From: Selaginella moellendorffii
Taxonomy: Eukaryota > Streptophyta > Lycopodiopsida > Selaginellales > Selaginellaceae
Direction: 5' to 3'
Length of the DNA: 64,000 bases
Assembly (NCBI RefSeq): GCF_000143415.4
Contig: NW_003314262.1
Span: forward strand, 5,676,304 to 5,740,303
Shown here: one piece after another, positions 42,638-55,222 of the stretch
How positions within the stretch are numbered: the first letter of the stretch is position 1
Layout of the letters: each line of letters opens with the position of its first letter
The notes under the pieces: model-generated
Told to the model about the DNA's origin: nothing
Database searches by the model: none
The model's input: the letters and a program-made list of their open reading frames with translations, nothing else
Program-made: the position numbers and the translations under genes

Positions 42638-44791
42638 TCAAAATCGTCGGCCTTCTTCCTCTTCGTCATCATCCGTAGTCGTGGTAGCAGTCGCGGTAAC
42701 AGTCGCGGTACCAGTCGTGGTAGCGGTCGCGGTTGGCTCCCTTTGGCGGCGCATCTCCAGCACCTTCTTGTGAGAATTGGAGTGCTTTTGCGGCACGAAG
42801 CTCGGGCTCGCCGCCGGCCTATACTCCGGGAACAATCTCCCGGACTTAAACCTCACGCCACACGCATTGCACAGCGTCTTTGGTCCCAGTGGCCCCGTCC
42901 TCCACTGCGGGGTCTTCTGGCTCCCACAGTGGAGGCACTTTTGGAGTGGCTGGTTTGGATCCGGAAGGCCCCTCTTGGCCGCCGCGCTCCCGCCGCCACC
43001 CCCTCCAAAGTTCTTGGAAGTCCCGGTAATGCCACTGTTCTTGCCCGAGGTGGTGGCGGCGCTGTTGCTGTTGTTGGTCTTGGACTTCTTCTTTGGCGGG
43101 CGGCGCGAGTTCTTGAGCTCCAGCTCGTAGTCGTCGTCGTGGAGGCTGTAGAAGCGGCCGCTGTCCGCCGAGAAGGACGAGGAGCAGCAGTGGATCTTCT
43201 TCCGGTTGTTGCTCGTCGTCGTCTCGTCGTCCAGCAGCGACGACGAGCCGTCGAGCTCATCGTCGGTGGAGAAGTTTGAGTTGTTGTCATCGTCCTCCTC
43301 CTCCTCCTCCTCCTCTTCTTCCTCCTCTTCCTCCTCCTCCTCCTCATCCTCGCTCGCCGTGGTACAATTCGAGCTGCTTGGAGCTCGAGGAGGCACCGAG
43401 GACGTGGTCGTCGCCCAAGCCTTAGTCCTCGATCGCTTGGAGCGAGGCTGACGATCCTGCTGCTGCTCAAGGTGGCGGCGGTGGTGCGCAATCCCGGCGT
43501 TATAAGAAGCTTTGTTGTGATCATCGGTGATCCAAGACGCGGTGGTGGAGCTCGACTCGAGCTGCGCCGGCTCGGACGAGGCCGGGATCACGTAAGAACT
43601 GTGGTGGTGGTGGTCGCGCAGCGAGCTCTTGAACGGATAAGTGGACGCCGGCGATGGCGAGAACTTGGCCTCCTCCGCGGCGGCGGCGTGGACCGCGTCC
43701 TCGATCGACGACGAGTCGTCCACAAAGTTCGTGAGCCATCCAAGCTCCGGGATCTCGTCACACTGGAAGAACAAGAAATTAAGTTAGCTTTCGTATTTTA
43801 TCATAGCAGCAGAAAAAAGAATGGGAAAAAAAAAATGCTTAAAAAGAAAAACTCCAGGAGAAAAAAGAAAGAAGAAAAGTGGAAAGAGTGAAGGCATGGC
43901 ATGGCTTCAACAAGAGCAATAAATTTTCGGCCAGGAGAGGTGGCTTTAAATGGCTCCAGTAACGAAAGATGTCATGTATGTTACACCACTCTCTCACACT
44001 CACACACAAACTCACACACTACTCACACCACTCTCTTGTTATATCGCACACAAACAGTCAAGCAAGCACACCATTTCTCTCTCGCTCTCTTTTTCCACTG
44101 CCGGTCCAGAGAACCAATCCGGATAGGAGCAAAACGAATGAAACGAAACGCCACCACCAAGAACACCACCAGAAACGAAGAAGAGAAGACCACGATTCAC
44201 AAACAAACCAACGCGAAACCAAACGAGCGAGTGGTGTGAGTGAGTGAGTGAGTGAGTGAATGAGTGAATGACCCGGGAATTGAATGAATGGGGAGCGCGC
44301 AACGAGCGAGCGAATGAATGAAAAGGAGCGAGCGATGGAGATGGAGCTGGGCGAGAGAGAAAAGAGGAAGAAAAGCAAGAGAAAAAAAAGGAGAGACTTA
44401 CATGCATGCCGATGAGCTCCAGCTCCTCCTTGCTCCCGACGTCCAAGTCCGCGATTTCTAATTCCCCCGGATCGAGCTCCTCCTCCTCCTCCTCCTCCTT
44501 GTGCTGCCGATCGCCTCCTTCCTCCGCCGCCGCCGCCGCGGCATTGACCAGACCATCCTCTTCTTCATCGCCTTCTTCCACCTTGGCGATGGTGGTGGAG
44601 CTTTTGGCGATGGCGGCCGAGGAAGCGGTAACAGTGGAAGCGTTCTTGCTGCTGCTAAAGTTGGCAATGGGGCCGGAAATCTCCTCGTTGGTGAAGTCGA
44701 GGAGATCGTCCACGCGGAAAACCTCCACCCCGAGCTTGAAGCTACAGTCGAGATCGATGAAATTGGCGTGCCTGCTGCTCAGTACCTCCAT
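42638..44791 (-). CDS. GATA-type zinc finger transcription factor
   Basis: Two exons, 44402-44791 and 42638-43762, give 504 residues. The single GATA finger [20 protein letters not shown] then [10 protein letters not shown] (C-X2-C-X18-C-X2-C) near residue 420 is the plant class I type, followed by the usual basic tail ([19 protein letters not shown]). It binds WGATAR sites in the nucleus. The N-terminal part has acidic clusters, including a long Glu/Asp run encoded by CTC-rich trinucleotides, and the motif [17 protein letters not shown], which resembles the conserved start of class I GATA factors. The C-terminus has a Thr/Ala repeat. The intron is long for this window (about 640 nt). Confidence 0.92.
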
Positions 44792-47700
44792 TTACCTCCA
44801 AAGCTTCGCTATGGCGACCGCGATAAACCCCGCAAAACCCGAGCGCCGCGCGCTCTCCCCCACCGCTAGCGCTCCTTTCCTCTCTCGAATTCCCAGGCGC
44901 CCAATTCGGCAAGGAATTGGGCGATGGAATTCGCTCACACGGAAGAAACCTTGTTAGGTAAGGAAGAAGAAGTTCTCGCTAGAGCTCTCTCTGTCTCTCA
45001 CACACACACGCACACGCTCACTCACGCTCGATTTGTTTCGATCAAGGGGACACGGCGATGGGAGACGATCGAGGCGAAGAGTCACTCCACCACGGCATAG
45101 AAATTTTCAGCGACTGGCTTTGACGAAGTCGCGCGTCCCAGCGCGTGGTGGTGGTGGTGGTGGTGACGATGAGAGAAGAGAGAGAAGAGAAGGACGAAGG
45201 GGAATATCTCCTCGATCGATTGGTGGGCGATGGCCTGCGGCTGGAATTCGCAGCTGGGCACAGGAATGCAGCTCATCCAATCCAAGAGGCGCCGAATCGA
45301 GAGCCGCCCACAAGGCGAGGCGCCCGAATTGGAGCCGCCCACAACAGTGGCTCCTCGCAAATCGATGGAATCGATTGGCAAGTATAGCGAGCGAGGAAAA
45401 GAATATAAGAAGGGAGAGACCCAATGAAGCGAGCTCGAGCAGCAAGCTGACAAGTAGCTCCCGGACAACGCTAATCTCCTCCCAAAACCCCCAAAAACCA
45501 CTTCTTCTTCTTTCTTCTTCTTCTTCTTCTTCTTTCTTCTCTACGCTTTGTTGGTTCTCTTGCTCCTCTCGATTGATCGATTCCTCCTTTCTGTGAGCTT
45601 AAAGCTCACGCTTCCTCCACAAAGATGATAGAAACAAAGGAAAGAAAGAAAGCTCTTTCTACTCTCGCCTCTCCTCCTCCATTCTCTCCCTTGTGTGATT
45701 TTAGGGAAAAAAAAGGCTTTGGGCACTACTACTACACTACCACCACTGACACAAAGAAGCTGTTACGCTTATTAGCTACACTCTAGCCTGGAGAGCGAGA
45801 AAAAAAAAGCACTAAAGCTTTTTTTTGGAATTTTTTTGGTGAGATTTTTAAACTACTTAACGCTAGCTTGATCGATCATTCGCCGCTAAGAACCTCTCGC
45901 CTTCTCTCCAAAAATTCTTTCTTTGCTTGATTTTTTCGTCCATTTCTCCGCGGTGATCCTGTAACTGTTTAGCATAACAGCCCAACAATTCTTCCTTTTA
46001 AGGCATGACAGGTGGGAACAGAGATCTTGTTATGTTAGCGCAAAAATTAAAGGAATTCCTCCTCCACCTCCACCTTTTTTTTATCCTCTTTCTTTTCTAT
46101 TTTCCTGGCTTTATTTTCCCCCTTTTCTAAATTTTTTCTTTTTGTTTCTTTTAGAGCTAACGTGGTCTGGCGCGCAGTGCCAGCCACTTTCTCGCTTCCA
46201 GCCGACGGAGATTCCCGCGTCGCCGGATCCCCGACACGTGGACAATCCGACGGTGGGGATGCCTTCACCGCCGTGTCGGCCGGTCGGACAGCCGCCCCAA
46301 CGTGCCGCGAACGTGACTGACCACCACCGCACACCGCCGCCGCACCTCGCGGTGGACATTCCGGGGCGGAATGTGGCCGGGCATCAGAATGTCCGGGAGT
46401 GTGGCTTTTACTTGTTTTTTTTTTTTATGTGTGTGTTTTTTTCTAACATTTTACTATAAGAAGTTAGGTGCTCGACAGCCATCCCATGACAAGTAGCGTT
46501 GCTCCATCCATTTGCTGGCTGGCTGGCGGGCGGGTCTGGCTTAGTAAAAATAAAAGATGCCGCCAGGGATGCCTTAAAATTCCCGGAACCTCCTCCTTTT
46601 CAGTGGAGAAACCACTGGAGGAGACATTTCAGAGCGTTTGGTCGAAGAACACAACTTTCCAAAGTCTCGACTTGCGACTTCCCACCGCCAAATTTCCAGA
46701 ATCTCTCTCTCTCTCTCTCTCTCTCTCATACGTACTTGAGACCTTGAGCGTATTGTTGCGTGATAATTTTGACGTTCCAACGGTGGCCAACCCTTGAAAA
46801 CACTTCGAAACCCTCTCTCTCGGTATATATCAATCGAATCTCTCGAACTTCCACTGGTCTTAGAAAAGAAACCACAAACTCAACACAAACGACATGGCAC
46901 GGTGGGTAACAACTCTTGGGTTGTGACAACTTAACACGTTTTGATGCTTTGCGGAGCTTTAAAATCTTTTCTAATGTTTACCAGCCGCTAAGTTTCAAAG
47001 CTTTGCTCATACGCTGACACAACTATAGGTGAATTCCTAGTTTTATTTCTTTACAATGCCAAAGATTGCCAAAGTTTGTTCAGCAATGCTCAGTACTGCC
47101 AGAGAGGAGCAAAAAAACTTTATGAGAGTCGCTGCATTTGCATACCACACCACATAGCATAGGGGGGGCAGTAGAAACAAGCATGGTAGGAAACAAAAGA
47201 AATTTAAGAAAAGGTGGCCGATGTTGTGTGAAGAACGATCATTCCGTACAAGAGAGAACTGCAAGTCACTCATTGACACCACAAGGATTAGGATTTGATA
47301 AGTTGGGGGGAGGGGTTGCTCTGATCCTGCAATTTGGTCTACTAAACTCTGCAATATCTACTTGCTTGCAATTTACAAAAGGCAGGTGAGTTTTCTAACC
47401 TGAGGCCTGAAGGAGAATCAAAGTGTGCACATGCAGGGGCATCAAATCAGACCTCATGTTCTTGGCACAAAAGTTGACTTTAAACCACATGGCAAATGCA
47501 AGGTGGGTGCAAGCCTAAATGAAGTGAATCTCTTATAAAATTACGCCCCCAGCGGTAAAAAAGAAACAACTTTGGTCTGATCTCGAAGTCAGTAGTCCAT
47601 CTGATCCAAGATCAATGTACGCTCTGCTCAGGATTTCCATTTGATTTTATATTATTAATTAGTAATATACGAAAAGGAAAAAGCTATTATTATCTTTTAA

Positions 47701-47797
47701 AGTGTCAAAATTTAAAAAGTTTAAGATAACAGGCGTAAATTTAAATTATTAGTTAATGATAGAAACTACCAAAAGGAAAAACAAAAGGAAGGACATG
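44792..47797. other. GATA upstream region and gene-free DNA
   Basis: The first ~1.1 kb is probable GATA 5' leader/promoter with pyrimidine microsatellites (CTT repeats near 45503-45537, ACAC near 45000). 46000-47790 holds no supported gene. A (CT)n microsatellite sits at about 46703-46728. The 106-residue frame at 46142-46459 looks like chance GC-rich sequence. 47640-47760 is AT-rich. Confidence 0.5.
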
Positions 47798-47870
47798 CGC
47801 GCCAGGCAGGGATCGGACCTGCGACTTTCTGCTTAGGAAACAGACGCTCTATCCGCTGAGCTACAGGCGC
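47798..47870 (-). tRNA. trnR-CCU: tRNA-Arg (CCU)
   Basis: Read on the minus strand, 73 nt fold as a cloverleaf. The acceptor is GCGCCTG/CTGGCGC with one U-U mismatch, the D arm GCTC...GAGC, and the anticodon loop TTCCTAA gives anticodon CCU. The T arm is GCAGG-TCCGATC-CCTGC. The discriminator is G and no intron is present. It closely resembles plant nuclear tRNA-Arg(CCU). Box A (TAGCTCAGCGG) and box B (GGTCCGATCCC) are intact apart from C for T in GGTTCGA. Confidence 0.93.
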
Positions 47871-47939
47871 TAAGCTGTGGAATTAAGAATGCTTAATTCG
47901 CTAAGTAACGAGTGAAAATCCTAGCGGATTGATGGATTG

Positions 47940-49659
47940 ATGGAGGCTATGGCGGAGACGAAATCCATCAATGCGCAGCCGAGAATGCGCAGGTGAGGCA
48001 AATGCTCGGCGAAAAGATGCGATTTTTAAAACTTTTTTTTTCAGGTATGCTGTGGCTGGAGCAGGATTTGCTGGTGTTTCCGTGGCCTGGCATCTCTTAC
48101 AGGTTCTTTTTCTCGGCAATGATCGTTGATCGATCACGCGTTTCCGTAGAGGTTTTCTTTTTGGTTTTTACTTTCGCGCAGTTCACGAATCCATCCGTGT
48201 CAGTCAGTGTTGAGCTCTTTGATGAGAGAGGCATTGCCGCTGGAGCGTCCGGTGCGTCCGGAGGATTGCTCCATCCATTTTCTCCAACAGGTTTGAGAGT
48301 TTCTTTCGTGTTTTGTCCTGAAGATTTGCTGCTCTCTTGCCAGGAAAATTACTCTGGAAAGGTGCCGAAGGATTTCGAGCATCGCTGGATTTGGTGGCTG
48401 TTGCCGAGTCGATGGTCCCAGAAGACGATGAGCCAATCTCATGGAAAAGGTTAGAACAATTATTTCTTTGTTCGTATGAAACTTCTCTGAAAGTTTGCGC
48501 GTCTATAGGGGGATCTTAAGACCTGCTCTTTGCGAGAAGCACACCCGGAACTTCCGAAAGGTTGGCTAAAGTTCCTCAAGAATTTTTATTTTTTTTCTAT
48601 CACTTGGTCGATTTGTTTTCACTAGAATGTGGATTGCAGCAATGGTAGCGCTGGAGCGCCAAGAATTCTCACCGCAAGAGAGGCCAAAGAACTACTTCCA
48701 GGGCTTTTCATGCAAGACGATCTCCTTGCGTTGCACATCCGCGCGGGAATAAACATCGATCCAAAGCGCTACCTGGAAGTAAGTTACCTTCGTTTCTCCT
48801 TAGAACTACAGAGCAAAGTTTCGAATCTCACAGGCACTGTGGAAAGCATGCCTCTCGTTCGCAAACTCCGCGCGAATGTCAGGCTGCCCTGGAACGAAAG
48901 CATCACTTCACAAGCGTCGCATCGCCAGTATCTGCGATCTCTCAGGTAGGAAGTAACAGTAGCTTCGGTCGATTCTAACAGGAACATCTCTTTTTTCTCG
49001 AAGATTACGACGCTGTGGTACTTTGCCTGGGCGCTCAAGCTCCATTGCTACCAGAACTCCAGGGAAAGTTACCACTTACGCCGTGCCGAGGAGTCGTAGC
49101 ACAAATGGAGCTGCCAGAGAAAAGGAGGTGAAAAAAAAAGCACTTTTTTCTCGTCGACCATACTGAAGAACACCTTTGCTTTGTCAGTGAACAGTTCAAT
49201 GGCACGGCACCTAGTGTTTTGTCCCGATCATGGTTGGCATTCCAGGGAAAGAGAAGGCTGCTGCTTGGAGCCACGAAAGAGGCCTTCATCTCCCCATCGC
49301 CAAGAGCACAAGATTTGTCAGCCCTGGAAGAGCTTTACCAGAAAGCCAGGCAGCTTTATCCCGGCATCTCACAGTGGGAAGTAACTGGCTTGCGAGAAGG
49401 CATCCGAGCGTTGCCACCGCGATATGGTGATCTGGGAGCGATCCCTTTGGTTGGAAGCCTGGATGGTGATGTGAGAACTTTGGAGTCACCAGCAAGGAAT
49501 GGCAAATGCCGGCCTCCTCGCTTGTGGATTTTTGGAGGGCTTGGTTCCAGGGGCCTGGTATACCACGCGTGGCTGGGAAGCAAAGTCGCCCAGGCCGTGG
49601 TTCTCGAGAACCAAGAGGTTCTTCCGCAAGAAGCGCGCCAGTGGAAAAACCTCACGTAA
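47940..49659 (+). CDS. FAD-dependent oxidoreductase (DAO family)
   Basis: Nine exons: 47940-47992, 48045-48102, 48182-48290, 48344-48449, 48509-48560, 48626-48778, 48834-48945, 49004-49127 and 49188-49659, giving 412 residues with consistent phases. The N-terminal YAVAGAGFAGVSVAWHLL is the Rossmann GxGxxG for FAD, followed by VELFDERGIAAGASGASGG (acid at the ribose-binding position, then GASGASGG). The middle AGINIDPKRYLEALWKA and YDAVVLCLGAQAPLLPEL plus the C-terminal IFGGLGSRGLVYHAWLG complete the glycine/D-amino-acid-oxidase fold. It resembles plant DAO proteins related to the MnmC oxidoreductase domain. The substrate is unknown and no clear signal peptide is visible. Confidence 0.88.
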
Positions 49660-49732
49660 AGGGTTTAAAGAGATTTTAAAAGTATACCAAGGGTTTAGGG
49701 TTTATGGAGGCTGATGAAAGTTTGTCTAGGGA

Positions 49733-51175
49733 GTGCTTCACATTGGACGATCCCTCACCGCCAAGATCGTGGATTTCATAGACGTCAAAGTGCCAATCCT
49801 GGTGGAATGTATTTTCGGCGATCCCCCAGAGGGAACTACACTCTTGGATGAAGTGGGATTTCACGGTATTCGCTTCATAGTCGGGCCTCCCGGGAAAATC
49901 TACAAGCGTGTTCGTGGCCGCCAAGTTCTTGTCCAGTTGCTACGTACGCGGCCGAGAAGCCAGTGACAAGGCGCATTGCGTTTGTGTCGAGCGATGGCAA
50001 ACCCGTAGAGGGCTGTAGCCGCGGCTATCCAAGCAGCCTGTGATCGCGATGGGGATTCCGAGGAGCTGGCTCTTCTCAAGTCTTGGACTCGTTTCTACGA
50101 GAGTCTCGTCTGCGGTATACTATGTGGTGGACGATGGCGAGAACATCTCCGCTTCAAGCGACACTGCGTATTTCCTGGCCAGTTTGGTGCCTACATGCGC
50201 GCTTGTTTACTGCGCTTCCTTGTCTAGCGACTGGATGAACGTAATCCGGCATCATAAAATTCACAACTTCATGATCGTAGGGTCTCAAGGTATGTGTGTG
50301 ATTGAGTTCTCATGCAAGGTATGATCGAGCTCTCTTTCTAGAATGAATACGTTTTGTAAATTATTCAAGATCGACTTGACAAAGGGGGACTTATCCAGGC
50401 CTGGGACAAATCCGAAGTTGCTACTCTTGTACAACGTTGGAGGCCGAGGTTACCAAGTTTTTTGCTAGAAACCTCTCAAACACGAGCACCGGAAACGACA
50501 GTCTAGTGGAAGATCTAGCAGGGGTGAGAAAGCTCCTACCATTTAACCATGTTGTGGACAGCAAGTATTTGTATGTCGGTGAGGATGGTAACGCTGGAAT
50601 GCATCACGGACGAGCTGCGGTCGTTCTGCTCCAAACAGATGGCGGCTGTGATAGAGGAGCACGACGTTGGTCGAGCACACGACCTTTTCGAGGAGGTGGC
50701 CGAGGATCACAACACGATACGAATCGGCTGGAATGCGGAGGTGGCCGTGCTTCTAGCGCTCAAGTTTAAAAAACTCGACATCCGCTATGGGAGTGGTCTC
50801 AGCGTGAGGGCCGGGGTGCCTTCGTTTTAGCTTTTCCGGGGAGAGATCTCGGCCCGTTTGCAACCAGGCGTGTACGTACCGCGATCGTAGCGTTCCAGGT
50901 CTTGGTTGCTCGGAATGGAGAGTCACGTCACCATGGTACGCTTGAGAAGGCGGAAGCATTGTTTCGAGCTGCAGGCAAGGAGCTCAAGATCCTCGTCTAT
51001 GTCATGCCGTGTTGCAAGTTTACGTCTCACCTGGTGGAGTCTGCGCAGTACGATGGTCTGAGCTACTACTACGTGACGATGTCATTTTGCGAGCTGAGTA
51101 GCACGCTGCGAGTGATAGACAACACGCTGGCCAAGATCACAAGCTTTTCGATTCGTCAGGTATACGAGCTCTAGA
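49733..51175 (+). pseudogene. Unknown coding-like region, broken frames
   Basis: Several coding-like stretches follow one another: 49733-49966 (VDFIDVKVPILVECIFGDPP), 50040-50324 (AVYYVVDDGENISASSDTAY), 50437-50600 (NDSLVEDLAGVRKLLPF), 50600-50770 in another frame (AAVIEEHDVGRAHDLFEEVA) and 50902-51174 (EKAEALFRAAGKELKILVYV). GT/AG-like signals occur, but I could not connect them into one frame; a frameshift lies near 50600. No family is recognised. It may be a decayed lineage-specific gene or a gene with errors in the sequence. Confidence 0.35.
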
Positions 51176-52395
51176 GTTTTGAGACGAGTTTTACGATTGT
51201 TCTTGCAGAAGAGCGATGCGTACAAGAGTCTTAATCTTTGACGTTCCAGTTGGGCTTTTCGCGTGAAGAAGTCCTTGCAAGAGTAAAGGCGTCAACGATC
51301 AGGACTTGGAACCTCCAAGATCAAGAACCATACTTATCAGTGGCCACCAAGAGGTTCGTGGAGACTTTCTCTGCTGCTCCAAACCTTTGAAGTTGATCAG
51401 TAACGAGCAAGTGGAACGTCAAAGATCAAGATTTAGTATTCCATGTTTTATGTGTAATTTACCTATCTTCACTTTTTCATAGTCTGCTGCTCAATCCTAG
51501 AAAAACGTTTCGAATCTCACTTCAACGATCAAATCTCCATGGTGGGTTAGTACTTTCTAGATTTGATTTTGCACAGTTGATTCCCGATCTCATGGTTGAT
51601 TCCCTCCAATTGTATCACGTTTTGTACTGTTGAGTGATCCCATTGCATCACATAATCTAACTGTGTATGTCCCTGAGTTTCCTGAAAAAGGCATATTTGC
51701 CACTATGAAAGCATAAAGAATCCATTTTGAAAGTACTTCATTCTTCCAATTCTCCGTTTTCTCTTCCAGCCAGCGACTGCGTTCTCCACCGCCAGAATCC
51801 TCAGCGTGCCATCTTCCTCGAGCTTGAGCAGGACAAGATCCAGTGCTGCCTTCACTCAAAGACGCAGGGCCGAGAAGAACGCCCTCGAAGAGCTGCTGAG
51901 CGTTGAGACTCGCAACCACATCCTCTCATGCCCGTGTGCGGCAATGCTTGAGATCGTAGCCGAGAAGCCGCTTGTGGAAGCGTACCATGCTTATGACCAG
52001 CTCCTCTACGTTCCATCCGATCGGCTTATCGGCCCCCGGTCACGCTTGCAGTCGAGCCGGACAGCTCCGGCCCATTTCTGGATATCTGGAAACTCCAGCC
52101 CGCTTTATAACTTCTCGAAGTGCTCCATGATGTAGAGCTCGCCTTGCGATCGCAGATACGGGCAGAGGATATGGAATAGCCGCCGCTCCTCGTCATACCA
52201 GAAGAGTTTCATGCTAGCCTTCTCTTGCGTGAACTCGTGACCACCGAGACCACCAAAGCCATTCCAGCTGAAAGTTCTTTCCTGCTTGCCGAGGATGCGC
52301 AGGCACTGAGTTCGGCAGCGTTGTCCTTGAGCACCGATGACAGATAAAGCATCGCCACCAGGCAAAGGTACTGCGAGGATTCTACTAAATCTACC
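51176..52395. other. Unassigned, scattered short frames
   Basis: The stretch 51776-52135 reads open (SSLSRTRSSAAFTQRRRAEK) but is Ser/Arg-rich and lacks recognisable motifs. No gene model could be supported. Confidence 0.35.
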
Positions 52396-53674
52396 TTGTT
52401 TTGTCGCAAGCCTCGCACCATCATCGACAAAGTCATTCGAAGCACTTATTTTCTCTCACCACCGAAACGTTATGCGGATGGGCCGAGCTGTGCCACCTCG
52501 CTGGCCACCCTCCGGAGCAGGATCAAGGAGGCCGATCATCTAGAGGCTGTGGAATGCGAGGCGACCAAACTCTACAAAGAAGGCTACGTTCCAGTTGAGG
52601 CAGCGGATTGGGAAAAGGATTACCGGAGCAGCCTCGGCGCCGTCATTGTCTATACCGGGGTCGGTGAAATAGACTGGACCCGAGGATTTGGAAGCGGACG
52701 CGGAGCGAGAGCCTAGCGCATGGCAGTGGCGTCATGTCACAAACACCGAATTCAAGGAGCTTCTCTCCACTTTGCAGGAAAGTAAGCTCCTGCTCCACCT
52801 GGTGACGCGTCGGCCACCTCATTCCATCTTCCTCTCCCATCGCGGTCTACTTCTGTGTTACACACTCCAGGCCGTGGCTAGAGAGGAGCCCCACGTTTCC
52901 ATTCGCAGCATTTCGAAAGATTAGTTGTGCGTGCGCTCTTCTTTTTCTGTAGACTTCTAAGTCCTGCCTCTTATTGCAGATGATTGTCTTGCAAGGAATG
53001 AAGATCCCAGTCGGACTACCGCGATCGAAGCAGAAGTGGAAGATGCCACTCGGCCTAACGAAGCAGAAGAAGCAGATATTGACATAGAAGAAGATGAAGA
53101 TCCCACTCGGACTATCGAAGCTGCAGAAGAAGTGGTAAGCTGTTCGGTTGCTCTTTATTTTCACATTTTTATTTGGTCGCCTTACAGGTTCTTCAATCAC
53201 CCTCGGGATACTTGGAGCGTGTCCCGTCTTATGTCGAAAGCTTACAGAGGCAGAGAGCTCTATACTTGCTCCATGAACTGTAAGATCTAAGTAGTGTGCT
53301 ATGCTTCCTCTGATTTTCTTTTCTACACAGCCGATCAGAGAAGACACGAGCTGTTGTCTATCCACTGCCTAGTCCCGAGTGCCCCATGGTGCTAGTGCCA
53401 TGCGCTTTGAAATCTGGCAGAGACGTGTGGCAGCTACATGGTTATCGTTCCGCTTGTTCTCGGGATTCACGGAGCCTTTTGGTACGAGAGCAAGCTCGAG
53501 GTCTTTGTCAAGGACGAGGTTCTACGTAGCAAGCACTCGAACATCACTTCCTTTCTCGACTTTGTGGTCTACCACAGGAAAGCGAAGCCGGGAGATCGTG
53601 TTCCAACTCCGATGGACTTTGTGGAAGGTCTGGCAAAATCTAATCTAACCGAGCTCCATGCTGCCGGCATCTGA
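52396..53674 (+). pseudogene. Unknown gene or relic in several frames
   Basis: Protein-like segments appear in order: 52440-52690 (SRIKEADHLEAVECEATKLY, GYVPVEAADWEKDYRSSLGA), then after a frame change 52700-52924 (TEFKELLSTLQESKLLLHLV). An acidic repeat follows at 52981-53135 (DEDPTRTIEAAEEV). Two splice-flanked pieces come next (VLQSPSGYLERVPSYVESLQ; TRAVVYPLPSPECPMVLVPC), and the end is 53438-53674 (GIHGAFWYESKLEVFVKDEV, GDRVPTPMDFVEGLAKSNL). At least two frame changes are not explained by introns. I do not recognise the family. Confidence 0.4.
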
Positions 53675-54539
53675 GGATGATTGCTCCGACTGTATGAAGT
53701 GTGCGTCAAGGGCCTGGTAGACAAGTTTCATTTCCAAGAATAAAATCAACAGCGTGGTCTTTGGTATCAACCCTCTTTAGCAACGCAAATACGTAACCTA
53801 CGGGTGGCTATGAGCCTAGAACTCGCTCCAAATGCCACCCATCACCTTGACTCGTATTTGCACATCTTCTCCTCCGACTCCCTGAAGAGGAGCAGGATGG
53901 CCACAAACTCCCCTCATTGGTGATGCGCCGCTGAAATGCCTTTTTATGTCCGGAGAGTTGTTCACGAACATATCAACAGCTCGAGTGTAATCAACAGAAT
54001 TGGCATCTATTATCAAAGTTGGAATCCAGACTTTCCTGTGGTCTTGCATGTATTGCGAGCAATTTTCTTATCCCATGATTCCCATCCCACATGTTCAAAG
54101 TGGAAGAGAAGCACAAAGTATTTGAGTGGACGACTTTGATGCTTTGGTCTCCAGGCGTGGGTAGATGGCTCCATGCCTGGCTCACAGATAGCGACGGTGG
54201 AGAACCTCGGCGACGCGATCGCGTCCTAGTGGGCAACGCAAAACTGATGCGTTGTACCATCCCTTCATCTGTATTTGTTGGTCACACTTCCCCGAGAGAG
54301 TTTAGCATATACGACAGAATGAACATCTTCTCCAGCGAGAGCTTCTTCTAACAGATTGAAAGGAAAGAAAGGTATTTATCTATGTCAAGAAGCGACCAGG
54401 GTGAAGCTCGGGTTGGCAACAAATCACCTTCCACTTGGTCGACAGCAATTCTTCTTTCAACAGTATCGCGAGCCATAACATGATTGCTTGATTCTCAAGG
54501 TTTGTTCTTTCTCATATGCATATATAGGGTCGATTCTTG

Positions 54540-55222
54540 ACATTCCGCCAGCAGCAGAATCGCTTTGGCGGCAAGTGTTGGAGAAGAGAATGTAGAGGTA
54601 GCAAATCCAGTCGTGGGCTTCCGGGAGATAGGGCATGCTCGCGATCAAGTTCTCGGCGTCTACCAGATGCCCAGCTCGCCCAGCAGATCGACCATGCATC
54701 CATACTGCTGCTTACTCGGCTTCCATCCCAGGAATCCGACTGATCTGGCGTCGCCCAAGAACACAGGTGAAGCATGTCTCATCGGGCTGCCGCCATCGCC
54801 GAGAAGAACTCCACTGCGTCATTGGGCTGCCCTCTCTACGCGTACGCGACGAGGATCACCGTCCATGACAAAACGTCTTGCTCGGGCATCGCTTCAAACA
54901 ATCGCCTCCACTAGATGCCCTTTTTGGGCATTGCCGTCGAGCATGTGATCTCTCCGGCATCTAATCGAAGATAGATTTTGTCTGGTCGAAACTACTTTTT
55001 TGTGCGACAGCCGACAGTAATAAGGTTCTTGTCGGGCATCCCTCCAAAGACGCTGCGAGCTTTTTCCAGATGCCCATGCTGGCCATAAACCACGAGAATT
55101 GCGTTCCAGGAGACGAGATCCCTGTCGGGCATCTTGTCAAAGATCCACTGCGCATGTTTGTTCTTCACATTTCTCGTACCCCGTGAGATCCTTCTCCGGC
55201 ATTTGATCGAAGACCTTCCTGT
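54540..55222 (-). pseudogene. Broken partial copy of PPR gene 4
   Basis: The minus strand matches the 3' half of PPR 4 (56900-57760) with many deletions. The block with CGTGGGCTTCCGGGAGATAG and the block GGCATCGCTTCAAACAATCG have counterparts there, but whole repeats are missing and frames are broken. It lies in a wider duplicated segment that includes 53820-54340, which resembles 55940-56240. Confidence 0.8.

Noticed and set aside
42743-43279. Long plus-strand frames opposite the GATA gene
   Set aside because: Low-complexity reading of trinucleotide repeats antisense to the zinc-finger exon.
46142-46459. 106-codon Pro-rich frame
   Set aside because: Only GC-rich composition; no splice context, no motifs and no coding signal around it.
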